Positions 49,203 through 57,168 of a DNA stretch of 64,000 nucleotides are shown here, in pieces. The stretch spans positions 819,908 to 883,907 of the forward strand of contig NZ_KQ236744.1 in NCBI RefSeq assembly GCF_001185345.1, read 5' to 3'. Each line of letters opens with the position of its first letter. The first letter of the stretch is position 1. The notes beneath the pieces were generated by a model. It was not told where the DNA came from, did no database searches, and saw only the letters and a program-made list of their open reading frames with translations. The DNA is from Dorea sp. D27. Lineage in GTDB: Bacteria; Bacillota; Clostridia; Lachnospirales; Lachnospiraceae. Position numbers and translations under genes: made by a program.

Positions 49203-50087
49203 ATGAGCGGTTTTAAGGAGAACAAGAGGGAATTACTGATACAGGCGGTCTATGCTGTCATGGGAAGCTTGCTATTCGCATTAGGCGTGAATCTGATTAT
49301 CGTTCCGCTCGGCCTGTACAACGGGGGATTTATGGGTGTCGCCCAGCTGCTGCGTACATTTTTTGTAGAGGTCTGCCGGATTCCAATACCTACAGGAATA
49401 GATATGTCAGGTATCATCTACTTTATCATCAATATACCGCTGTTCTATATGGGCCTTCGCATACTGGGCAAGGAATTTGCCGTAAAGACCCTGATTACAG
49501 TTACCATACAGAGTATATTTCTTGTCGTCGTGCCAATACCGGCGGCTCCCATCATTGAAGATTTCCTGACGTCATGTATCATCGGCGGGCTGATAGCGGG
49601 AACAGGAACGGGGCTTGTACTACGCGGAAGAAGCTCCGGCGGGGGACAGGATATCATCGGCCTCTGCTGTGCCAAGAAATATCCTAATTTCAGCGTGGGC
49701 AGAATTAATATCATGATGAATATACTCGTCTATGTAATCTGTCTGTTCATGTTCAATATTGAAATCGTAATCTACTCACTGATATATACGACAGTACTTG
49801 CAATGGCGCTTGACCGGGTACATATACAGAATATCAACACGAGCGTCATGATATTTACGAAGAAGCTTGGCATATCCAAGGCGATTATAGAACAGACCGG
49901 GCGCGGCGTGACGAACTGGGACGGAGAAGGCGCATACACAAACAAGACATCCTACATCCTTTTCGTGATGATATCAAAGTATGAAGTCGGTCAGATAAAA
50001 AGAATCGTACATAGCATAGACCCTGATGCATTTATGATATTTACCGAAGGATGTGCGGTAGAAGGGAATTTTGAAAAGCGGCTGTAA
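49203..50087 (+). CDS. YitT-family membrane protein (DUF161 + DUF2179)
   Basis: 294 residues: five or six helices (VYAVMGSLLFALGVNLIIVP, GIIYFIINIPLFYMGLRILG, LITVTIQSIFLVVVPIPAAP, IIGGLIAGTGTGLVLRGRSS) and a C-terminal soluble DUF2179 domain (GRGVTNWDGEGAYTNKTSYI; DPDAFMIFTEGCAVEGNF). Function of the family is not settled. Start follows GCAGGAGGT. The TAA stop is directly followed by a palindromic repeat. Confidence 0.9.
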   Translation: MSGFKENKRELLIQAVYAVMGSLLFALGVNLIIVPLGLYNGGFMGVAQLLRTFFVEVCRIPIPTGIDMSGIIYFIINIPLFYMGLRILGKEFAVKTLITVTIQSIFLVVVPIPAAPIIEDFLTSCIIGGLIAGTGTGLVLRGRSSGGGQDIIGLCCAKKYPNFSVGRINIMMNILVYVICLFMFNIEIVIYSLIYTTVLAMALDRVHIQNINTSVMIFTKKLGISKAIIEQTGRGVTNWDGEGAYTNKTSYILFVMISKYEVGQIKRIVHSIDPDAFMIFTEGCAVEGNFEKRL

Positions 50088-50150
50088 AAAGGGACACGTT
50101 GAAAGCTTGTTGGGGACGGGGTTTTTTTGAAAAAACCCCGTCCCCAACAA
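50088..50150. repeat. Palindromic repeat copy after the YitT gene (GGGGACGGGG variant)
   Basis: AAAGGGACACG directly after the stop, then GTTGGGGACGGGGTTTTT (50109-50126) and AAAAACCCCGTCCCCAAC (50131-50148). Both arms differ from the other copies at the same position (GGGG/CCCC for GAGG/CCTC), a compensated change. The GNAT ribosome site follows. Confidence 0.95.
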
Positions 50151-50169
50151 AAATGAAAGGAGATAGGTT

Positions 50170-50679
50170 ATGGAGAAGATTACTTATCGTAGAGCGAAGG
50201 AAAGTGATGCAGAGAAGATTGTGGCCTTCTACAATTATGTAGGGGGAGAGACGAGCTACCTGAGTTTTGAGAAGGATGAGTATCCGATGGGGGCAGAAGC
50301 CCAGGCAGAGTCTATTAGAGATCTGGAAGGGAATGAGACGAATATCATGCTTATAGCCATGGACGGGGAAGAGATTGCGGGGATTGCCACAATCAGTTCA
50401 TCTCATAAGATTAAGGCTCGTCATGATGGAGAGCTTGGAATCGTCGTTGCGAAAAGATATCAAGGACAGGGGATTGGGACAGAACTGATACGCCAGCTTA
50501 TCGAATGGGCAAAAGGAAACGGCATGACGAGAAGAATCAGTCTGGATACGCGTGCGGACAACGTCAAGGCTGTAGAATTATATATGAAGTTCGGATTTAT
50601 CGTGGAAGGGTGCCGGCGCAACGCTACTTTGCTGGATGGAAAATACTATGATTTATATGTGATGGGAATGATGTTATAA
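50170..50679 (+). CDS. GNAT-family N-acetyltransferase
   Basis: 169 residues: ITYRRAKESDAEKIVAFYNY, LIAMDGEEIAGIATISS, the acetyl-CoA loop VVAKRYQGQGIGTELIRQLI and VKAVELYMKFGFIVEG. Substrate unknown. Start follows AAAGGAGA. A long hairpin follows the stop. Confidence 0.92.
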   Translation: MEKITYRRAKESDAEKIVAFYNYVGGETSYLSFEKDEYPMGAEAQAESIRDLEGNETNIMLIAMDGEEIAGIATISSSHKIKARHDGELGIVVAKRYQGQGIGTELIRQLIEWAKGNGMTRRISLDTRADNVKAVELYMKFGFIVEGCRRNATLLDGKYYDLYVMGMML

Positions 50680-50685
50680 AACAGA

Positions 50686-50724
50686 CACGTGCGGCAGACT
50701 TGATGCTCAAGTCTGCCGCATGTG
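50686..50724. terminator. Hairpin between convergent GNAT and phosphorylase genes
   Basis: CACGTGCGGCAGACTTGA (50686-50703) pairs with TCAAGTCTGCCGCATGTG (50707-50724), 17 of 18 bases, three-base loop. No T-run; probably a shared bidirectional terminator. Confidence 0.65.
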
Positions 50725-50733
50725 CCGCTGAAC

Positions 50734-51498
50734 CTACATTGCGAGCCCGCATTCCAAAGCCAGCGCCATATATTTGTCACATTTGCCAAGACCGTAGTCC
50801 GTCAGGTCCCGCGGCTGCCATTCCTCACCGGACAGGCTGTCTGCCCCGTAGAGAAACTGGACAAAGCGCACATCTCTGAACTTGGCTGCGGCGAGCAGTG
50901 CGGAATATTCCATATCTGTCCCTACACAGCCAAGCTCCCTGTAACTGCGGATGGCATCTGTCGTCTCCCGGTATATGGCGTCTGTCGTCCATATTTTCCC
51001 GCAGACATGCGGATAACCGCACTTTTCCATACAGCATTTCAGAAGTTCCGTGTCACAGGGGGCGGGGGAGACTTCCGTGTCCGGCGCAAGATAATGGTAG
51101 CTCGTTCCTTCTTCTCTTATCGCGGCCGTCGGTATGATGAGGCGGCCATTCACCTTGTCGTCATCGAGCACGCCGCAGCACCCGAAGTAGACAAACTTAC
51201 GTCCCCCGAGCGCTATCATTTCTTCAAGGCAGCAGACAGCGGCAGGTGCACCGACGAGAGAAAGGAAGAAGGCAAATTCCCTGTCTCCATATGTAATCTT
51301 ATATATGGGATTCGTTCCGTTGGCAGTGTACATATCGGCGATTTTTTTTACATTATCCAAAGCCGCGATTCTGTCTATAATCTGTCTGGAGAAGGTAGAT
51401 ATGCATATCTCCGGGAAACCTTCGGCGGGGCTGACAGAATCTGCAGGATTGATAAATGCAGGGGAAGATGTTCTGCTTTCATAAAATACTGTTTTCAT
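50734..51498 (-). CDS. Nucleoside phosphorylase (PNP/UDP family)
   Basis: 254 residues: FFLSLVGAPAAVCCLEEMIA, YFGCCGVLDDDKVNGRLIIP (phosphate/ribose side), TTDAIYRE and VGTDMEYSALLAAAKFRDV (nucleoside-binding Met-Glu segment). Splits a purine or uridine nucleoside with phosphate; which one cannot be told. It lies six bases after the tetR gene in the same operon, so its expression is likely controlled by that regulator. Confidence 0.87.
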   Translation of the reverse strand: MKTVFYESRTSSPAFINPADSVSPAEGFPEICISTFSRQIIDRIAALDNVKKIADMYTANGTNPIYKITYGDREFAFFLSLVGAPAAVCCLEEMIALGGRKFVYFGCCGVLDDDKVNGRLIIPTAAIREEGTSYHYLAPDTEVSPAPCDTELLKCCMEKCGYPHVCGKIWTTDAIYRETTDAIRSYRELGCVGTDMEYSALLAAAKFRDVRFVQFLYGADSLSGEEWQPRDLTDYGLGKCDKYMALALECGLAM

Positions 51499-51504
51499 AT
51501 AAAC

Positions 51505-52092
51505 TCACTCACTTTCCGGCAATAATAATTGCCTGATCTGACCAGTTATTCTTCGTGGTATTTCTCTGCCGATAGGCATCAGCCTGCTGTACATCCTTAC
51601 GCCCTGGTAGGAGAAGACGATCAGGTCAAATACGGCCGCGGGCTCCACGCTTTTGAATTCCCTCGTACGCATTCCATATTCTATGAGTTCCGTCCACATT
51701 TTCTTAGATTGCACATACTGCTGCAGGATAGAATCATCTCCCCCCGATACGTCTCGGCTGCTGAAGTATTCATATATAGCGATGCTCAAAGAATTGCTGC
51801 TGTCGATCATTTCCCTTTCATATCGGTCCAAAACGTCCTCAAGTATCTCAGAGGCACGTGCATTATCACGAATCTTTTCTGAAAATTCCTCCTCCTGGTC
51901 CCCCAGCATCGCAGATATAATTGTATAAAATATCTGGGCTGTGTTTTCATAATGACGATAAAGCCCTCCGCGGCTAAGTCCTGTCCTCCCGCATATATCC
52001 TGCATCGTAACTTCCTTGAACCCCTTTTCGGCAAACAGCTTATACGCCTCAGAGCAGATCAGCTCCTTCGTCTTGTCTCCCTTTGCGCTCAT
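51505..52092 (-). CDS. TetR/AcrR-family regulator
   Basis: 195 residues. N-terminal HTH: ICSEAYKLFAEKGFKEVTMQ, DICGRTGLSRGGLYRHYENT. The C-terminal ligand domain is not assignable. Its promoter contains two copies of a GCGACA-type palindrome, consistent with autorepression of the tetR-phosphorylase operon. Base composition matches neighbours. Confidence 0.93.
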   Translation of the reverse strand: MSAKGDKTKELICSEAYKLFAEKGFKEVTMQDICGRTGLSRGGLYRHYENTAQIFYTIISAMLGDQEEEFSEKIRDNARASEILEDVLDRYEREMIDSSNSLSIAIYEYFSSRDVSGGDDSILQQYVQSKKMWTELIEYGMRTREFKSVEPAAVFDLIVFSYQGVRMYSRLMPIGREIPRRITGQIRQLLLPESE

Positions 52093-52109
52093 TCTTGCTC
52101 ATCTCCTTT

Positions 52110-52163
52110 GCGACACAAGTGTCTCTTTTGCTATATTATGCGACACTGTTGTCGCTTTGTCAA
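52110..52163 (-). promoter_or_regulatory. tetR promoter with two operator palindromes
   Basis: On the minus strand TTGACA (52163-52158), 17-base spacer, CATAAT (52140-52135). The spacer holds the perfect palindrome GCGACACTGTTGTCGC (52140-52155); a second copy GCGACACAAGTGTCTC lies at 52110-52125, centred 30 bp away, just before the gene. Confidence 0.8.
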
Positions 52164-52207
52164 GCGGAATGCTGATATGACGCTTGATAAATTCAGATTT
52201 TAACGAC

Positions 52208-52247
52208 TTTACATAGATTTAACATTGAGCTGGTTTCAGATTTTACA
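52208..52247 (+). promoter_or_regulatory. PhoP-box-like repeats upstream of pstS
   Basis: TTTACA (52208-52213) and TTAACA (52219-52224) are 11 bp apart, the known spacing of PhoP half-sites in Firmicutes; a further TTTACA (52242-52247) lies about two turns on. They stand upstream of a TATGAT box (near 52257), fitting phosphate-starvation control. Confidence 0.55.
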
Positions 52248-52325
52248 TTCGTCCTTTATGATTGCACTTGTGAAGAAAACATAGCAAACAAACGATCTTA
52301 GTAAGAATTAAAGGAGAAAGAGATT

Positions 52326-53252
52326 ATGAAGATGAAAAAGTTTATTGCAGTATTGGCAGTTGTCGGAATGATTGCAGGACTTGCGGCAGGATGTGGCAGC
52401 AATGATGGAAAAACAGATTCAGATAAAGATTCAGAGAATGGCACAGAAGCCTCTTCCGACTGGGATGCATCCGGGGATATTACGATTGTATCTAGAGAAG
52501 ACGGTTCGGGTACAAGAGGGGCCTTCATCGAACTTTTCGGGATTGAAGAAGAAAAAGATGGTGAAAAGGTAGATATGACGACAGAAGAGGCTCAGATAAC
52601 GAACAGTACGTCTGTCATGCTGACTACGGTGGCCGGAGATGACTACGCTATTGGCTATGTATCACTCGGCTCACTTGATGACAGTGTAAAAGCTCTCAAA
52701 ATTGACGGTGCGGAGGCGACGGCAGAAAACGTAAAGAGCGGAGACTATAAAGTATCCAGGCCATTTAACATAGCGACGAAGGAAGACCTTGACAATGAAG
52801 TGGCAGCAGATTTCATCGACTTCATACTGAGTGACGAAGGACAGAAGGTTGTGGAAGATAACGGATATATCGCGACAGATGATGTAAAACCGTATGAAGG
52901 CACCTCTCCAAGCGGAAAAGCAGTCGTCGGCGGATCATCCTCTATATCACCGGTAATGGAGAAACTGATCGAAGCATACAAAGCAGTCAATGCAAATGCA
53001 GAAATTGAACTGCAGACGACAGATTCTACCACAGGCATGACATCAGCGGTAGATGGAAGCTACGATATCGGTATGGCTTCAAGGGAGCTGAAAGATACGG
53101 AAACATCAAAAGGCCTGAAAGCCCAGGTTATCGCTACAGATGGTATCGCGGTCATTGTCAGCAACAACAGCACCGTTGATGAGCTGAGCAGCGAGCAGGT
53201 GAAAGCAATCTACACAGGCGAAGCGCTTACATGGGATGAGGTAATTGAATAA
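52326..53252 (+). CDS. pstS: Phosphate-binding lipoprotein PstS
   Basis: 308 residues. Lipobox LAAGC with Cys23 as the lipidation site, a short Asp/Ser-rich linker, then the phosphate-binding fold: ITIVSREDGSGTRGAFIELF, VGGSSSISPVMEKLIEAYKA, DGSYDIGMASRELKD. Captures phosphate outside the membrane for PstCAB. RBS AAGGAGAAAG. First gene of the pst operon, directly followed by pstC. Confidence 0.95.
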   Translation: MKMKKFIAVLAVVGMIAGLAAGCGSNDGKTDSDKDSENGTEASSDWDASGDITIVSREDGSGTRGAFIELFGIEEEKDGEKVDMTTEEAQITNSTSVMLTTVAGDDYAIGYVSLGSLDDSVKALKIDGAEATAENVKSGDYKVSRPFNIATKEDLDNEVAADFIDFILSDEGQKVVEDNGYIATDDVKPYEGTSPSGKAVVGGSSSISPVMEKLIEAYKAVNANAEIELQTTDSTTGMTSAVDGSYDIGMASRELKDTETSKGLKAQVIATDGIAVIVSNNSTVDELSSEQVKAIYTGEALTWDEVIE

Positions 53253-54146
53253 ATGAAAGCAAAGGCATGGAAAGAAAATTTCATGCGGGGAGTGTTCTTC
53301 ATTGCCGCCTGCGCCTCGGTGCTGGCGGTAGCTCTCATTTGCATCTTTCTATTTGCAAATGGGGTCCCTGCAATGAAGGAAATAGGATTTATGAAATTTC
53401 TGTCAGGCGAGATGTGGCGGCCGAAGAACAGCATTTACGGAATATTTCCTATGATCATCGGAAGCATATATGTCACCGCCGGAGCTATATTGTTTGGCGT
53501 ACCTATCGGTATACTGACGTCTGTGTTTATGGCGAAGTACTGCCCGAAAAGAATCTATAAGCCGCTCAAGTCCGCTACAGAGCTGCTGGCAGGAATACCA
53601 TCCGTCGTATACGGCTTTTTCGGGCTCGTTGTCCTCGTGCCATGGATACGGGAGCTTGGAAGAACGCTGAAAGGCATGGGGCTCATTTCTTCAAGCGGAA
53701 ATGGCAACAGTATACTGACGGCATCTCTGCTGCTCGGCATGATGATATTACCGACGATTATCGGGGTGACAGAATCAGCTGTCAGGGCCGTGCCAGACCA
53801 CTACTACGAGGGCGCGGTGGCGCTTGGAGCCACGCATGAACGTGCAATCTTCCGGGTCATACTTCCGGCCGCCAAGTCCGGTGTCGTTGCGGGAGTTGTG
53901 CTCGGGGTAGGACGCGCGATTGGTGAGACGATGGCAGTCATCATGGTAGCAGGCAACCAGGCCAGGATGCCATCCGGTATCTTCCGGGGTATCCGTACGC
54001 TTACGGCCAATATCGTCCTTGAGATGGGATATGCGGCAGATCTCCACAGGGAAGCGCTCATCGCGACCGGAGTCGTTCTGTTCGTATTTATCCTGCTCAT
54101 CAATTTCTGCGTAGCAATACTGAACAGGAGGACCAGCCATGAGTAG
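53253..54146 (+). CDS. pstC: Phosphate ABC transporter permease PstC
   Basis: 297 residues, six helices, with the permease EAA-type loop EGAVALGATHERAIFRVILP and AGIPSVVYGFFGLVVLVPWI. Begins on the base after the pstS stop and overlaps pstA by eight bases. Confidence 0.95.
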   Translation: MKAKAWKENFMRGVFFIAACASVLAVALICIFLFANGVPAMKEIGFMKFLSGEMWRPKNSIYGIFPMIIGSIYVTAGAILFGVPIGILTSVFMAKYCPKRIYKPLKSATELLAGIPSVVYGFFGLVVLVPWIRELGRTLKGMGLISSSGNGNSILTASLLLGMMILPTIIGVTESAVRAVPDHYYEGAVALGATHERAIFRVILPAAKSGVVAGVVLGVGRAIGETMAVIMVAGNQARMPSGIFRGIRTLTANIVLEMGYAADLHREALIATGVVLFVFILLINFCVAILNRRTSHE

Positions 54147-55002
54147 CAATCAGGTAACATTGAAGCAGAAGCTCAAAGCATACAGAAGAACACCAGGTTC
54201 CTTTCTCGTCATGCTGCTTGTCATGCTTTCCGCCATATTGACATTTACGGTGCTAATATTTTTAATTGCCTATATTCTCGTAAGGGGCGTTCCCTATATT
54301 ACACCGTCATTATTTTCCTTCACATATACTTCCGAAAATGCGTCCCTTATGCCGGCGCTTATCAATACGGTTGTCATGACGCTGCTGTCTCTGCTTATCG
54401 CAGTTCCGTTCGGAATCTTTTCGGCCATCTTCCTTGTGGAATATGCGGGCCGGGGAAACCGATTTATTGAAATCATCCGGCTGACGACTGAGACATTGTC
54501 CGGAATACCATCCATCGTCTATGGACTGTTCGGAATGCTCTTTTTTGTCACGACATGCGGATGGGGATTTTCCCTGCTTGCCGGTGCGTTTACGCTGGCA
54601 ATCATGATACTGCCCCTGATTATGCGCACGACAGAGGAGGCGCTCAAGTCTGTTTCCGACTCTTACAGAGAGGGAAGCTTCGGGCTTGGGGCAGGGAAGC
54701 TGCGGACCGTGTTCCGTATCGTTCTGCCATCTGCGGTGCCCGGCATACTTGCAGGCGTCATACTGGCGGTAGGACGTATCGTAGGGGAGACGGCGGCTCT
54801 CATATACACGGCCGGGTCGGTGGCGGATGTCCCGTCGAGCGTTATGGGGTCAGGAAGGACACTGGCGGTACACATGTATAACCTTGCAAGCGAAGGCCTG
54901 TACATGAACCAGGCATACGCGACCGCGGTGATACTGCTTGCGCTCGTGGTAGGAATCAATACATTGTCAAGCATAGTGGCAAAAAGACTGACAAAAGCGT
55001 AA
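54139..55002 (+). CDS. pstA: Phosphate ABC transporter permease PstA
   Basis: 287 residues, six helices; LSGIPSIVYGLFGMLFFVTT and EGSFGLGAGKLRTVFRIVLP match PstA. Forms the membrane channel with PstC. A short GGGGTC palindrome lies between its stop and pstB. Confidence 0.95.
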   Translation: MSSNQVTLKQKLKAYRRTPGSFLVMLLVMLSAILTFTVLIFLIAYILVRGVPYITPSLFSFTYTSENASLMPALINTVVMTLLSLLIAVPFGIFSAIFLVEYAGRGNRFIEIIRLTTETLSGIPSIVYGLFGMLFFVTTCGWGFSLLAGAFTLAIMILPLIMRTTEEALKSVSDSYREGSFGLGAGKLRTVFRIVLPSAVPGILAGVILAVGRIVGETAALIYTAGSVADVPSSVMGSGRTLAVHMYNLASEGLYMNQAYATAVILLALVVGINTLSSIVAKRLTKA

Positions 55003-55003
55003 A

Positions 55004-55034
55004 TTTTGAAAGGGGTCTGACCCCCTTCAAAAAA
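55004..55034. repeat. TTTTGAAAGGGGTC/TGACCCCCTTCAAAA palindrome in the pst operon
   Basis: Begins at the pstA stop. Imperfect inverted repeat with the GGGGTCTGACCCCC core, a widespread REP-like form. Different from the GGGGACGG family. It lies just before the pstB ribosome site and may modulate pstB expression or partly terminate. Confidence 0.8.
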
Positions 55035-55054
55035 GAAAGGAATTGTATATAAAA

Positions 55055-55804
55055 ATGGAAAAATTAAGTATTAAGAATCTGGAGCTTTTCTATGATGATT
55101 TCCATGCGCTCAAGAATGTGAATCTGGAAATTGAGAAGAACAAGATTACTGCGTTTATCGGTCCGTCCGGCTGCGGCAAGTCTACGCTTCTGAAGTCCAT
55201 CAACAGGATGAACGACCTCGTCGAGGGCTGCCGGATTGAGGGGGACATCTTCCTGGACGGACAGAATATTTTCAACGGTATGGATGTAAACCTGCTGCGA
55301 AAGCGCGTCGGAATGGTGTTCCAGAAGCCGAATCCGTTTCCGATGAGCATATATGACAACATCGCATTTGGTCCGCGGACACATGGCGTCCGGTCGAAGG
55401 CGAAGCTGGATGATATCGTGGAGAAGTCGCTGCGTGACGCGGCTATATGGGAGGAATGCAAAGACAGGCTCAAGAAGAGTGCCCTTGGCATGTCCGGCGG
55501 GCAGCAGCAGCGTCTGTGCATTGCGCGTGCACTGGCGGTGCAGCCGGAAGTGCTGCTGATGGATGAGCCGACTTCCGCGCTTGATCCGATTTCTACATCT
55601 AAGATAGAGGACCTTGCGACGGAACTGAAAAAAGATTATACTATTGTCATGGTAACGCACAATATGCAGCAGGCTGTCCGCGTATCTGACAATACCGCGT
55701 TTTTCCTGCTCGGGGAAGTAATCGAGTACAATGATACGGAGAAGCTGTTCTCCATACCATCGGATAAACGCACGGAAGATTATATAACAGGGAGGTTCGG
55801 TTAA
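55055..55804 (+). CDS. pstB: Phosphate ABC transporter ATPase PstB
   Basis: 249 residues from ATG 55055; a TTG at 55043 is in frame but sits only two bases from the AAGAAAGG site. Walker [10 protein letters not shown], signature [10 protein letters not shown], Walker [14 protein letters not shown]-loop [14 protein letters not shown] and [21 protein letters not shown] are PstB-specific. Followed without gap by phoU. Confidence 0.96.
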   Translation: MEKLSIKNLELFYDDFHALKNVNLEIEKNKITAFIGPSGCGKSTLLKSINRMNDLVEGCRIEGDIFLDGQNIFNGMDVNLLRKRVGMVFQKPNPFPMSIYDNIAFGPRTHGVRSKAKLDDIVEKSLRDAAIWEECKDRLKKSALGMSGGQQQRLCIARALAVQPEVLLMDEPTSALDPISTSKIEDLATELKKDYTIVMVTHNMQQAVRVSDNTAFFLLGEVIEYNDTEKLFSIPSDKRTEDYITGRFG

Positions 55805-56458
55805 ATGCGGAACAAGTTTGATATGCAGCTGGATTTGTTAAAAGAGCAGCTGACCCACATGGGTGAATTGTGCGAGATAGCAATCAACAGGGCGACGGCA
55901 GCGCTTCAGGAAGGGAGCACCTCGAAAGCCAGAGATGTCATCCGGGCGGATGAGGAGATTGACCAGATGGAAAAGGACATAGAGAGGCTCTGCCTGAAAC
56001 TTCTGCTTCAGCAGCAGCCGGTGGCGAAGGACCTGAGGCAGATATCGGCAGCACTGAAGATGATTACGGACATGGAACGTATCGGGGACCAGGCGTCAGA
56101 TATCGCGGAAATAATCATCTCCGAGAAAATGTCAGAAGCGAACGAGATTCCGAAGATAGGGCAGATGTCTGAAGCCGCAGCCAGGATGGTGAGAGACAGT
56201 GTATCGGCTTATGTGGAAAAAGATCTGGAGCTGTCCCGCAAGGTGATGGAGTCTGATGATGAAGTAGATATGATGTTCGTGGAAAATAAGCAGGAGCTGA
56301 TTGACTTCATAGCGGAAAACAAAGGAGATAAAGGAAAAAGGGCAATCGATCTGATTATGGTGGCAAAGTATTTGGAACGAATTGCAGATCATGCTACAAA
56401 CATTGCCGAGTGGGTGGAATTTTCCATCACAGGCATCCATAAAGAGAGCAAGATATAA
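55805..56458 (+). CDS. phoU: Phosphate regulator PhoU
   Basis: 217 residues, two three-helix repeats with the metal-binding motifs DMERIGDQASDIAEII and YLERIADHATNIAEWVEF. Links PstB activity to the histidine kinase. Lies directly after pstB and 20 bp before the response regulator. Confidence 0.95.
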   Translation: MRNKFDMQLDLLKEQLTHMGELCEIAINRATAALQEGSTSKARDVIRADEEIDQMEKDIERLCLKLLLQQQPVAKDLRQISAALKMITDMERIGDQASDIAEIIISEKMSEANEIPKIGQMSEAAARMVRDSVSAYVEKDLELSRKVMESDDEVDMMFVENKQELIDFIAENKGDKGKRAIDLIMVAKYLERIADHATNIAEWVEFSITGIHKESKI

Positions 56459-56478
56459 GAGACTGAAGGAGCATCAAT

Positions 56479-57168
56479 ATGATATTTTGTGTAGAAGATG
56501 ACGGCAACATTCGCGAACTGGTCGTATATACGCTGGAAAGTACAGGTATGAAAGCCCGCGGTTTTGAAGATGGAAGAGAGTTTCTGGAGGCTCTGGCGCT
56601 TGAGACGCCGGAGCTTGTTCTGCTTGATATCATGCTGCCCGGAGAGGATGGGATGGAACTGCTCAGAAAGCTGAAATCCTCGGTAAAGACGAGAGAGATT
56701 CCCGTCATCATGGTAACGGCCAAGGGGGCGGAATACGACAAGGTGATGGGGCTTGACGCCGGAGCCGACGATTATGTAACAAAACCCTTCGGGATGATGG
56801 AGCTTGTATCAAGGGTCAAGGCGGTTCTGAGAAGGACGGCGAAGAATGACTATAAAAGAGAAGATAAGATTGCCCTTGGCAATATCGAGATAGACATTAA
56901 AAAGCACGAAGTGCGATCAGACGGCGATGCGGTAAACCTCACCCTGAAAGAATACGAGCTGCTGAAGCGCCTGATGCGGAACCCGAACATCGTGCTGACG
57001 AGAGACCAGCTGCTGGAAGACATATGGGGATATGACTTCGACGGTGAGACACGCACCGTGGACGTGCATGTGAGGACGCTGCGCCAGAAGCTTGGATCGT
57101 GCGGAGAGATGATAGAGACGGTACGGGGCGTGGGATACCGGATGTGTGAACAGGAGAAGGGCGCATGA
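56479..57168 (+). CDS. PhoB/PhoP-like response regulator
   Basis: 229 residues, OmpR class. Receiver with acidic pocket Glu6-Asp7-Asp8, phosphorylation site Asp50 (LLDIMLPGEDG), Lys in YVTKPFG; winged-helix effector with LTLKEYELLKRLM and TRTVDVHVRTLRQKLG. By position after pstSCAB-phoU it is the phosphate-starvation regulator. Overlaps the kinase gene by four bases. Confidence 0.94.
   Translation: MIFCVEDDGNIRELVVYTLESTGMKARGFEDGREFLEALALETPELVLLDIMLPGEDGMELLRKLKSSVKTREIPVIMVTAKGAEYDKVMGLDAGADDYVTKPFGMMELVSRVKAVLRRTAKNDYKREDKIALGNIEIDIKKHEVRSDGDAVNLTLKEYELLKRLMRNPNIVLTRDQLLEDIWGYDFDGETRTVDVHVRTLRQKLGSCGEMIETVRGVGYRMCEQEKGA

Noticed and set aside
10383..50150. CRISPR array made from the repeated GGGACGGAGG units
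   Set aside because: Units are dispersed singly across about 48 kb, are palindromes with A/T loops, and no cas gene is present.
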